From: Ophthalmolycus amberensis
Taxonomy: Eukaryota; Chordata; Actinopteri; Perciformes; Zoarcidae
Direction of reading: 5' to 3'
Length of the DNA stretch: 64,000 nt
NCBI GenBank assembly: GCA_024529925.1
Contig: JAFEUB010001425.1
Coordinates: 354,137 to 418,136, forward strand
Part shown: one piece after another, positions 46,386-59,656 of the stretch
Layout of the letters: each line of letters starts with the position of its first letter
Numbering within the stretch: the first letter of the stretch is position 1
Notes under the pieces: generated by a model
Seen by the model: the letters and a program-made list of their open reading frames with translations, nothing else
Told to the model about the DNA's origin: nothing
Database searches by the model: none
Made by a program: the position numbers and the translations under genes

Positions 46386-49300
46386 CTGTATGAAGCAAGG
46401 ACACAGAGTGAGAGAGAACATTGTTACTCGTGCTGTCGCACTGCCAGCCAGGTGGCCGGCCTGTATACGCCTCACTCCACCCAAGCTGCTCCAGTTTGCT
46501 CTGCGTTTGGCTGGAAAGCAAAAAGAATTCACGTTATAATCTGTCACCCTCAAATAGCCCCCGAGGGCCTAATGTGCATGGTTCTCAGGTCCGATCAGAA
46601 GCTCGTACCTCCAGAGAAGAGTCAGCCTTTCCTTACAGGAGTGAGCGGACTCATTCTCAGATTGCCACCTATGCATTTTTGGAATGAGACAGTGCATTTT
46701 GAGCAGCTCTCGTGCTCCCTACGGTCGTGAAACTCGCTCAGCACATAAAGGACCTTGGCAAGCTTTAAAGTCAGAGTGCCACAGAAGGACGATACTGTAG
46801 CGAAGCCATTTAACCACTGTCCACTATACATCAGCCTCTACATTATATTGCAACACATATTTTGCTCTATTAGTTGGAAGACACTTTTCTCTGTAAGGTA
46901 TCAAAGGACAGGGGTGTATTCTGACAACCACTAAATCAAAGGGAGCCTCAGCAGCATGCCCTGTCCCCCGGACAGTTCCTCCCTTCAGGATGAGAGGGTT
47001 AGCATATTAATATCTTATAAGAAAAACATGCACCTCATACAGTGATCAGATATTCACCGCATACCTTTAGTGAGACTTTGGGTATGTTTAATTCATAATG
47101 CGGTGCAGGCCATCATACTCTTATGCTCCTATGATGGATGTGCATGTCCATGCATGCTCCGAATGTTCTTAGAATCACGAGGCCTCTCCCTCTGATAAAC
47201 CTGTTTGTGTGTGAGAGACCGTTATATAAACACACCTGGATAGAATGTGAACAGCAGGGAGCGTGTGAATGCCTCTCACTTTTGGACACAGTGAATATGT
47301 CATTATGTAAACAATTAGTGGAACATTTTGGAGCTTTGCTTTGCTTTGTGTACGTGTGTTTGTGTGAGGCTACCGTGTGTGTGTCTGTGTGTGTGTGTGT
47401 GGGAATGTGAAAGCTGACTGACATTAATGACATGTTGGAGGGCAACAGGAGCAAAGGGAACCCACCGTATGGCCGAGGTTCTGCTCCCCACAGGGCTTAC
47501 AGGTAGGGGTCTTATCACAGGGAAGAGCGCCTGGCTTCTGATGCGAGCGCCATTTTGGATCACACCGCGAGGAACTAAAAGGGAGAGAGAGCAGCGGACG
47601 TAAGAACTTCTGCACACAGACCCATGCCACATTAGTCACATGCAACACACAAATGAGTTTCTAAGTAGGAGGGAAACACAGAGGAAGCTTCTCCAGAACC
47701 CGATCGGACCTCGATAAGACCCGGGAGCAGCTCGATGAGCAGCCACTGGCCGTCTGAGGAGGCCAACAGGGCAATATTGATGAGAGAGGCAAGGTTAAAT
47801 TGAGCGGGAAAGCGTCATAAATGAGTTAAGGCCGCTGCGAATCATTCAATTACCAACGACCGCTGGGCTCGGCTAAATCCAGCCCGTCTGATGCTGAGGG
47901 CTGAACAGCAGGCGGAGGCAAGTTACAGGGAGATACCACGCGCTTCAACGTGTGTGAGTAATGACGCATTTCTCACATTTAACACTGATTACAACGAATT
48001 AAATGTTGTTGTTTTTAAAAGCAATCCACATATAATACTGACAAGACATGTATTTTAAGAACTGAAGTATTTAAGTATGATTCCAGATGTTTTTTTCAAC
48101 CCTGAATCTGAAGATTATCTTTCTCACCTAATTGTCAGTTTCCAAACGCCCAAGTCGGCAAATATTCAAATGAGTCTAAATAGTCTGTTTCATAACACTA
48201 ATAACAGGCAGTTGGGGCATTTTTGCTTTAAAAATGACTTAAACTATTAATCAATCATCAAAATAGTTTATGGCAATTCGTTTTCTATCAAATAATTGTT
48301 TTAGCACTGAAATACATCATTTTCTTTTCACCTCTACCGGTTACACTTTGACTTGAAGGTGAACAAGAAATGAATTAGAAATGCATCCGTATCAATCAGT
48401 CCTACAGCTCACTGTGAACAGAAGGACCATGCAGACCATGCAGAAGTCATGACAGTTCTTAAGAGCACAGTGCGCTCCATCACGAAGGAGAAAAGGTCTG
48501 GAACTACCAAGGAACTACAGTGCGAAAATGAAAAATGATTTCTCTGGTCTGACGGGCAAACATTTCAACGGGCTTATCAGCTGCTGTCACTACACTGCAG
48601 CAGCATGTTGGCTGCTTCATACAGACAGAGCCAATGACAGGCAGGTCCTCCAAGACAACGCCACAGAACGGAGCAGAGACTCCCCTTCTACCAACACAAC
48701 TCCCTGAAGCACACATGCAGGGCAATGGACTGGCTTTGGAAACAATCCCTGAAGGTCTTTCAGTGGCCCACCCAAAGCCTGGACGTGAAGCCATTTGAAA
48801 ATCTGTGTGGAGACCTGGAGATCACGCTTTACCGCTGCTCCTAATCCAAGCTGACAGCTGGGAGACTTAAAGCTGGAGCCTCTGTCGGTGCATCTCCTGC
48901 GTACTGTACTGACGTCTCACGTTTTGACTTTGAATACATCTGCATCTTAGAATAGTTCAAGATTTTGGGAACGCTTATTCGCTTTCTTGTTCAGGGTTAG
49001 ACGAGAAGATCGATACCACTCTCATGTGTGTGCGCTAAAAATGAAGCTAGAGATAGCAGCCGGTTAATCGTAGCTTAGCATTAAGACTGGGAGAAGGGAG
49101 ACAACGTGGCATTTTTACACTTCTGCTTTTGTACAGAATAAACAAACAAGATATAATGTATGAATTAGAGCTTCACAGGTGATGGGATGCAGAATTTCAT
49201 GAGCCTTGGACTGAGCCAAGCTGGCAGCTTCCACCTGTCGCCAGTCTTTACTGTAAGCTAAGCTAACAGGCTTAGCTTACTTACTGTTCACTGTTCAGAT

Positions 49301-51385
49301 ATGACATGAGTGGTATCAATCTTCTCATCTAACTCTCAGCAAGTGAGTGAAAAAGCTTGTGTCCCAAAATCTCAATTTCAGAATACTTCTTGACTTGCCA
49401 TAATAGATCAGGATGATGTGTTCGCTAATAGGGATGTTGGGTGTCGGCCAATACAGAGTACTAATCTGATACCAGTGTGTGGAAGAGACTGGCATCATTC
49501 TTTATGTGTAAGGTACCAGCAGGCCTGACTTAAACATTACTTCTAACTCCGTAAAGCTACATTTAACACATGAATACATAGGTTTGAATTTATTAAATTG
49601 ATATCAGATATCAGTATAGATGCATCACTGTTGACTACTGGGAAAAAGAATCAACCTTCTTGACAGCGGATTCCTGTAAGGCTCCAGTGTTTCTGAAGAC
49701 ACATAAACATTAGACACCACCAAATAATAACTAGTCTGTTATGCAGCTTCACATTCATCATCACGGTCAAAGCCTTCCTGCCTATGGTTCCTACGACCTG
49801 ACCATCTCCACTAATCCTCAAGTGACTGAAGGGAGCTCTTGTGTCTGCTTCCAACACTGCAACAACTCTACATCTGGATCTGTACTGGCTGCTGTTGCAG
49901 ATGAGAAGAAGAGTGCATGTGTAAATCTAAGCCAAGCGCCGTCATTACTCAGGGCTGGCTGCTCACCACAGACATCACCAACACAGCTGTCATCTCATCT
50001 CTGGGGTCAGTCTGCACACGATGACCTGCTGTTTCAAGCATTTGTTAAGGTGCAAACTCTAAGAAGGTTTCACCATTGCATCAACACAACTGCAGCTTCA
50101 GCTTTTTATTGAAAATAAATCTCAGTTCATTTCTGATGGATGTTATGAGGAGACATACAGGTTGTCATGGCGAGGCCCCCCAGACAAGCCTCCCACAACG
50201 TGTGCTTGTTTCATGTGGTGACACGCGGGTGAGTTATGATGGCTCTGTCTGTGGCGTGTGTTGGTGGTGGGCTTCTGCAGCCTTTCCCTGGCCAGCTGTG
50301 TCCACAGTAATCTTATTGACTCCAGTTAGCGTGGCTCTGCCCCTGATATCTCCAGCTCTGCTCTCCATAACCTTATAAGTAGGTCCCTGCACAGAGTCTC
50401 TTTTGTAATCTTGATCACTCGCTGCATGGCTGTGTGTGTGTGTGCGCGTGTCTGTGGGCAGTGCATTAGGTCTCCCTGGGTTGATGTGCGTCCGCCTCTC
50501 CTTCCCCACCTCGCTCTAGTCAGGCTTTGGGTTGCCATAGCAACGGCTCCCCTTCCACATGCCACAGAGTGGTAGATCATGCATCAGCAGAGAAAGTGAT
50601 AGAGAGAGGCAGAGGGGGAGAGAGGGAGAGAGAGGAAAAAGGGGGGAAAGGAAATACCAAGCTCTGTTTGACATGGCCTCTCATAGCTCAGCGACACACT
50701 CCTGACCACCACTGTTTACCCTCGATACACACACACACAAACACACACACACACACACACACACACCGCCCTCCTAGCACAAGCACAGACACCGCTCCTC
50801 TCTTCTGAGCGTGCTCTGCATCTCCACCTCCACGCTTCGCTCTTTGAATTTCTCAGTGAAACCCTTCTCTTTGTCTCTCTAATTCCGTCCTCTCGTGTTG
50901 ATTCCTCTCCCTCTCTGTTGACGTGGCTGTCGCTTCCACGTATAGTGGTGACTCATTCCTCCGACTCAGCATGCACGCCGTCCCTGCAGGTAAGAACCCT
51001 GGGACATATGCTAAGGAGCTGAGGTGACAAACTAAGTGGGGAAAGAGCAGGCAGCACTCCCGCCGCCCGTTCTCACTCACTGACATTGAGCAATACATTT
51101 TTATAAGCTCAAAGCAATAATAAAAAACAGCGCTCGGCTTGGGAGCAAAACAACATGTAAAAACAGAAGAGACGAGGTGTCTGTCTGCTGCTCTGCCTTT
51201 TTCCTTTTTCCCATGTCTGGTCAGCTGCTCTGCCTCTCTGTCTGCTTCCTACGTCTCCCTGCCTGCCTGTTTTCCAGGGCAGCCTCCCTCCCCTCTCCGT
51301 CTCTCCTCTGCTCTCCTGTTAAATGAGTTCCACATGGTCCTGCAGGCTGCATTCTCCGCTCGGCCGGCAGAGGAGCGAGCAGACC

Positions 51386-51424
<39 letters not shown>

Positions 51425-54400
51425 TCCAAAGGTTCAAAGGTCACTCCTGGCCGTTTAAAAGTGGCCCCTCGCGTGTCAAAGAGCCCCCCCCCCCCACCTG
51501 TTTATCTGCCTCCTTGGTTGCAGTGTGTTAAACTGAGTCCAGAGTCTGAGGGCAGGATGCTAATGCTGTCTGACTGTCTGTCTGACTGGAGGGCTGGTGA
51601 GCCTGCTCGTCTATCTGACACTCCAGCTGAGCGTCCGAGAGGCTGCTGACTGACATGTGCTGTGACAAAGTGTAAGCAACACTTAACTATGGCGTCTTAA
51701 TAAGCCTTTTAAACACACGGATGCTAACCAGCAGGACACCTTTTCTCCTACATATAAGTGTATAATATAATGAAGTCGTGTGTGAAGTTATGAAGTGTGT
51801 GTTTGCATTATTTAGTCCTCAAACTGTGCAGAAGAACCATCAGTAAAAGTAATATCCAAACCCAAAAAAATACTTCAATCATTTCAAATGAAGGTCTTCA
51901 GTTAAGTTGTTGAGCACATTTGTGGAAGGTGAGTAAGTACATTTACTCAAACACTGTACTTAAATACAGATGTGAGGTACTCGCAGTCTCTACTTCACTA
52001 CATGTAAGATGGAAACATCGAACGTTTTACTCCAGCACTATTTTACAGCTAGTAACTTAGCAGATTAAGATGATGATGGTGAGCCGAATAGCACAATATT
52101 TGTTGAAGTCATTACAGCTGACAGCAGCATTACACATATTTACAGCCCAGTATATTTTTTCTCATTTACTTGGGGAGGCTGTCCTCAGAAATCCATGAAC
52201 AATCAGAAGTAGTCAGTGAGTTACAGAAGGTTGAGAACCCCTGATCTACAACACATGATAGATTCTTTATATGTAAGAAGAAACATCTCAACAGAATGAA
52301 AGAGCTCCTCTGAGCTGCACCTCCAACCAGCTGCAATATGAATAAGCTTTATTATCAGTAATAATATCATAATACATAATAAAACACTTTGAAAGGGGCC
52401 AGTCTGCATTCTGCACAATTTAGATATTTGAAGTTAATTTTGTGGAATGCAGGACCTTTACTTGTAATATAGTATATCTATACTTTACATGAATAATGTT
52501 TCCACCACTGCTGAAGAATATGCAGCAGACTGATCCCTGTTATGATATATCATAATACTGGATTATTACTGATGCATTAACGTCTAAGCAGTATTTTAAT
52601 ATTGTAGCTGCTGAAGATAGATATTGGGTAGTTTTACTTTGTGCATAACAATACATCATATTTTATATGTTTCTTACATGTTTATTACAAGTATAGTCAA
52701 ACAAATGTGGAGTAAAACGGTTAAATGTTATTAAGTATAAATATGACCTCGCATGAAATAAAATACTCAGGTCAAGTACCTCAAATTTGCACCACAAAAA
52801 AAAGTAATGTAAAAAGAAAAAGAAGTGTAAGCTTGACCTTGTCCGCAATCAGTTTGCTGTTGTGACACAGTTGAAGGTTTAAACATGTAACCCAACATGT
52901 CTGAAGCTGGAAGCACCTTCTCTTTGAAGCTCAGCTTAACAAAGGCTTCCAAATGAAGGGAACTAATAGGGGAACTTCTTCAACGATAGCAGGTGACCAA
53001 AGTCCTTCAATAAAGTAGGAACACTCATACCACTCTATAATTCAGAGCTCCTGAATGATGACCCGCGGGTGCTGGTTGGATTAAGGACACAGCTGCCAGG
53101 CCTGGTCCTGGTGTTCATCCTGAGCCGGCAGATTTCAGCTCACCTCAGCTCTGAGAGCTCTGGGAATGGGAAATAGAAGTAATAACGGAGGGCACTAACA
53201 GCCCCAATCCCCCCCCCCCCCTTGTCTTTGCCTCTGGCTGTCTGTCACAACTTTCCTTCTCCCCGCTGCCTCTGAATGTCATGCTCGACCATTCTGCAGC
53301 CTCTCCTTCCAAACACACGTCACACATTTAAAAAGTTCCGTTCTCCTGTCTCCCCCTGTCACATGTGCAATCCAAGTCTCCCTTCCTGACCGTCTCCCTC
53401 TCCGTCCATCCGTCCAGCTGTCCAGCTGCATCACTCTCACATTGTGTGCGTCTAGAGGGAGTCCAGGTTTTCAGACACTCTCTCCAACCTCAGCTCCTTG
53501 ACCATTACTACTCCATTATCAGCGGCGATGGAGGGCGCACCGCAGACGCCTAATGTATCCATTTCCCCCTCCATTTAGGACTCGGCAGCCCAGCGAGCTC
53601 CCGGAGTGCTCCCTGATTGGGATTGAATGTCCATTAAACTGCTGTCCAGCCACCAGGGAGGAGGTCGGGGGTAAGAGGAAGAGGAGGAGAGGGATAATGG
53701 GAAACACAGAGAAAAGGAGGTGAACAGGAGGAAAAGAGTGAGACGGTATGTTGTGTTGAGTGAGAAGAGGAGGCCAGGGAAAATCTCAGCCTCTGATTTG
53801 AAGCTGATATTTTCCCTCCCTCCCCTTCCTTTCTTTCCCTCCCTCACTGTGTCTCTATCACTTCTTTTTTTTAAACTTTCAAATACGCCTCCGTAGAAAA
53901 AGCTTTCCTCTTCTGGCGCTGAGCCAAGTGTCAGAACTCAGCACTCGGTATTCTCAAGGTGCGCTTCTAGAAAGAGGGATTTGGAATTGAGATGATTGGA
54001 GTTGGCACCTCCGTAGATGGGGGAGGAGAGAGGGAGAGAAGAGAGAACGAGAGAGAAAGAAAGAAAGAAAGAAAGAGGCGGGACATCACACACATACAGT
54101 AGAAGACTTGCAGAGGTGAAGCGGTACCTTGTAGGAGAACTCCTCCGTTCTTTCTGAAGAGGGGACTCCCCGACCACAATGGAGGACTAGAAAAGAAGAG
54201 GGGGGGGGGGGGGGGGGGGGGGGGAAGATAAAACTGGTCAACCATTTGATCATGTTGCAGCAGCCAACCAGCCCAGCAGGCTTCATCACGAGGCAGATAG
54301 CAAGGCAGGAATTTGAGTCCATAAGCCAGTGCTTCTGATTATAGTGATTAGATTCCCGGGTGTCCCACTGTTGCCATTATTCCCTGTGATTACCTCAGAG

Positions 54401-54597
54401 AATTACAGCCTCGCCGCTGTAGTCCATGGGGGTAATTTCTCATGACAAACCCCCCCCCCCCCCCCCCCGCCCGCCACCAGTCCATTCACACACTGAGACA
54501 TAAAAAAAATTCAAACGTCATCAACACACACACATTCAACACGCGCTTATGTCACAAAGGCATGTGTAAGATGGGCATGCGTACAGTTTTACATGTT

Positions 54598-54638
<41 letters not shown>

Positions 54639-55764
54639 GCACGCACACACACGCATGCACACAGAGGTACACACACAAAGCCGGGGATGCAGTTTAGGTG
54701 ATCATTGCACCACTAATGAGGGAGGTAATGATGGCATTTCTCACATAGACGGAGACATCTTCACTCACACACATGAACACACAAGAAGACAATAGATACA
54801 GGTCTGGATCCATGATGTTAAGACTTTAAGAGAGAGAAGAGAAAGATGGAGGGATAAGGAGAGAGAGGAAGAGAGAGAGGGGGGGGGAGAGAGAGAGAGC
54901 GAGAGAGAGAGAAAGGGAAAGAGAGAGAGGGAGAGAGAGAGAGAAAGGGAAAGAGAGAGAAGGGGAAAGAGAGAGAGGGAGAGAGAGATAAAGGGAAAGA
55001 GAGAGAGAGGGAGAGAGAGAGAGAAAGAGAGAGAAAGGGAAAGAGAGAAAGAGAGAGAAGGGGAAAGAGAGAGAGGGAGAGAGAGATAAAGGGAAAGAGA
55101 GAGAGAGGGAGAGAGAGAGAGAAAGGGAAAGAGAGAGAAGGGGAAAGAGAGAGGGAGAGAGATAAAGGGAAAGAGAGAGAGAGAGAAAGGGAAAGAGAGC
55201 GAGAGGGAGAGAGAGAGAGAAAGAGAGAGAAAGGGAAAGAGAGAAAGAGAGAGAAGGGGAAAGAGAGATAAGGGGAAAGAGAGAGAGGGAGAGAGAGATA
55301 AAGGGAAAGAGAGAGAGAAAGGGAAAGAGAGCGAGAGAAAGAGAGAGAAAGGGAGAGAAAGAGAGAGAAGGGGAAAGAGAGAGAGAGGGAGAGAGAGAGG
55401 GGGATTGAGGGAGAGGGAGAGAGAGAAAGGGAAAGAGAGAGAAGGGGAAAGAGAGAGAGAGGGAGAGAGAGAGGGGGATTGAGAGAGAGGGAGAGAGATA
55501 AAGGGAAAGAGAGAGAGAGAAAGGGAAAGAGAGGGAGAGAGAGAGAGAAAGAGAGAGAAAGGGAGAGAAAGAGAGAGAAGGGGAAAGAGAGAGAGAGGGA
55601 GAGAGAGAGGGGGAGAGAGGGAGAGAGGCTGTAGAGCTCTTCCAGGTTGAGTGGTCTTTAGCTCTCCATTAGACAACACGTCTGACTGCTCCTCTCCTTT
55701 CTCTCTGTAGACAGGCTGGTCTCAAACAGTCATAGGGTGTCTGACAACATGGATCATATGTGTG

Positions 55765-55812
<48 letters not shown>

Positions 55813-56306
55813 GTAGAAAACACCTGGGGACGTTGTGAATCAGTTGTTTCCACTCATCAAGAGTTTCCTTTGTGACATGAGTCCTGTTTTATGTTCTGCT
55901 AAGCTGCTGAATGAGAGGATTTGGACGTCTGCACTTGTGATGTGCTCTCACCTCACCAGATGCAGGGGAAAGATGGACTCACACACACACACGCACATGC
56001 ACACACACACACACGCACCAATACAAAAAAGCAAAAGCAGCGAACGCAAATTTCAGCCCTGAGCCACCTGCTGTTGCCATGGAGAGTTGCCACATTGCGT
56101 TGCCACGGCGATAACATATTTTTCCTGTGCTAACAGCCTGTCTGTTTTCCCTACCACCCCACCCCCCGCCCATCTCATTCTCCCCCTCCACCCCCTCCCC
56201 TCTCTCTCCCCTCTCTTTTCTCACTCTTTCTTTCTGTCTCTCTTCCCATCCCTGCTCTGTCTGTCTCTCTTCCCATCCCTGCTCTGTCTGTCTCTCTTCC
56301 CATCCC

Positions 56307-56363
<57 letters not shown>

Positions 56364-56378
56364 GTCTGTATGTCTGTC

Positions 56379-56411
<33 letters not shown>

Positions 56412-56764
56412 CTCTACAAATGGCTTCACAGTGCGACAGCACCTGCCTTATACTACATGTGTTGCCATGGCGGCGTTCCCGTTGCCAAGGCAACCCTGTG
56501 CATTTAATGTAGTGGGCGAGGGGCTAAACTCGTGGCAGACGCTCGTTCTGCACCCCCCCCCCCCCCCCACCCACCCCCCGCCCAACATCTCCTCTCATCT
56601 TTTGGGAGGGTGGGAGAGAAAGAAAGAGGGAGAGAGCTCCTCCTCAAACCCCTGAGACACCCTTTCCTTCTTCCATCCATTCTCTCATCCCCTCCTCTCA
56701 CCCAGATGCTGATGGGGTGTGAAGGAATGCACCATGGAGCTGACCTCCTACCCATACCCCCCCT

Positions 56765-56814
<50 letters not shown>

Positions 56815-58837
56815 GCTCTGACTAACACACATGCAGATCCAATCACACATGCGGACACACACGCTGAAGCTAACTGCAGGTGGGGGTCGGCTGGAGCGGT
56901 GTGACTTATTGTGGTCCATGAAAAACCGAGCGGTGTGAGCGACAGAGTAGAGGACAAAGAAGCATCATGGCTCTCCCTCCCTCCCCTCTCTGCTAGCGCT
57001 CTGTCTTTACTTCATCTCTTCCTTCTCCCTCTTTCTCTCTTCATACATCTTCTCGTCATCTTCTGGCTTGTGTAGACCTGCTTGAGACGGTCCTTGACAC
57101 CGTGCAGCCTTTCACCGCCATGACACTTCAGAACATAATATTCTTTAGAGTGAGTGCTCTTGACAGATATCTTGTAGTATCTTGATTGAACCTACTGCTT
57201 TATACAATATATATAAAGGCAACTTTTCATCTTCCGTATTCTAACATAAACTAAATTGGATTTAGTGTATTCATTTTAGCATTCCTCCGACTAGATTTGT
57301 TCCCTAAATACCTTCTAATCCAATCCTTAAGACCCACTATACTAGATGTCTAACAAGATTAAACAGAACATTTATGTTAACTGACCTGTCTATTTGGACT
57401 TATGGCATACTGGATAGTATATTGGGCGGAATGGAAAGGGAAGATTTTTAATTTGTGAACAGAAATAATAAAAAGAAACTCATCGACAAAGCAATCCTAA
57501 CTCAAGATCATCTTACTAGCTTTCTTTTTTCAAGGCTTTCAGCTGTATCACATGGTCTTCATGGAGTCTTCTTGTGTCATATCCATCTCCATAACAACTA
57601 TGAACTGTGATGAAGACAGTGAGCTACAGTTGAAAGCTCTGGACAACTATTTACTGTCAACAATGAACTTTTGTTCCACTCCTGATGCACATTGATCTGC
57701 GAGCTCGTTTGATAATTATCTAATGTCATAAAAAGCAGAAGTAGAAGTCCTGACCTTCTGTCCACAGCGCCCCTATTGTTCAAAATGATTACATAAAACT
57801 CAAAGCTGATATTAATTACCCTTTGCCTCTTGAACCCGGATGTCTCCTTAAATTCAACTCTTTAAAGAGGCTTTAAAGTTAAGGAATACTGTGAATCTTT
57901 GGGAACTGTGGGATGTGGATCCAGCAGCACATGGTGCAACCTGAGAGGTTAGAGGACCATACAAGTGGTGTTCATGTTTTAGCCCATTAGCAACAAATTG
58001 GCCGTACTGTACACGCTGTGCGGGTGCTTCACGTTGCTGCTGGCCAATTTCTACAGCACACCATCAATTCTTAGATTGATTTCCATTTGACTTTCCAGAC
58101 AGCCGCTGCTTTCCATTCATTTGAGGATGACATAACAGAGTCAGAGACTTGAGTGATGCTGGTTATTCAATCAGAGAAAAGATCTTAAGACTTGAATCTT
58201 GGACACTGAAATGGACATCTTCACCTTTTTATGACATTTTATAAAACAAACAATTAATCGTGGCGTAAAGGAGAACAATGGCTGGTGAGATAACACACAC
58301 ACACACACACACACAGTCATACACAACAGACACAAAGCATGCTCTTTATCTACTGCATCACAAGGGACCCTCACTCTCTCATTTCCCACCGTGTGTCCCC
58401 CCCCCCCACCACACACACACACACACACACACACCAACCTCTCCTCACCCCACTTCTCCCCTTCCTCCTCATGTTCCGAATCCGGCCTCCAATTTGTTCC
58501 AATTCCCCATACCTCATTGTTCAAAATGACACTTTTACATTTTATGGTGAACCAATTATTCTGTCTTACACAGTCCGCTGGCTCGGCAAGCCAACCTGCC
58601 CGGATCAACTGGGGAGCGGGGCGGCGGTGGTGGTGGGGTATGCGGAGAGAGAGCGAGAGAGAGAGGGAGAAAGGGTTCAAACAGAAGATAGGAAAAAAGA
58701 GGACTAATGGTACCTCCTGCTGACATATCCACAGGGATGGGCAGAGGAGACGAAAACCGAGAGGTTAGGATGGAGGGTAGAGGAGAGGTCAGGAGAGGAG
58801 AGGAGGGGAGGGGAATGCGGAGCAAACAAGGTGGATG

Positions 58838-58873
<36 letters not shown>

Positions 58874-59482
58874 AAAGAATGACGTGAATGTAGACAAAGG
58901 AGGATTTAATTGAATGATAAAGTGGCGGAGAGAGAGAAGGAATAAATCACAGCAGGGATAAATAAAGAAGTGCCCCACCAGTAGTAATGTATGCCTGAGG
59001 ATGAGCGGGAGGGTGTGTGGGACATTAAAAGAGGAGACACGAGAGTGAGAGAAGCGGAACGGAGGAGAGGCAGAACAGGGGGATGGAGTGGATGTGCTGC
59101 GGAGAGGGCGAGGGAGTGAGCAAGTGAACACGTGGAGAGGGGGAAAAAAAGGCAAGCAGCACTTTTACCTGTGATGTGCCTGAGGGGGAAGGAGATAGGA
59201 GGAGGGATGGAAGTGTTGCTGCATGAAAACAGCGTGCAAAAAGATTTAAGGAAAGGATGGGGCGGGTCAGCTACACAACGCCTCGGGCCAGGTGGGAGGG
59301 GAGAGGGGGAGAGAGAGAGAGAGCGAGAGAGATAGGGAGAGTGAGAGGGCGACTGAGAGAGAGAGAGAGAGTGTGAGAAAGTGAGAGACAGACAGACAAA
59401 CAGAGAGAGTGAGAGAGAGAGTGAGAGAGAGACAGACAAACAGAGAGAGTGAGAGAGAGACAGGGCGAGTGAGCGGGGGAGA

Positions 59483-59528
<46 letters not shown>

Positions 59529-59602
59529 GTGAGAGAGAGAGTGAGAGAGAGACAGACAAACAGAGAGAGTGAGAGAGAGACAGGGCGAGTGAGCGGGGGA
59601 GA

Positions 59603-59656
<54 letters not shown>

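Noticed and set aside
54765..55679. 304-codon open frame on the minus strand rich in Ser, Leu, Pro, Phe
   Set aside because: Direct product of the GA/CT tract; no domain, no start context, composition follows the repeat.
56930..57000. AMMLL on the minus strand, considered as the missing foxn3 exon
   Set aside because: Flanking residues do not match FOXN3 (AMMLLCPLLC instead of AMMLLNTPPE) and no splice signals fit.
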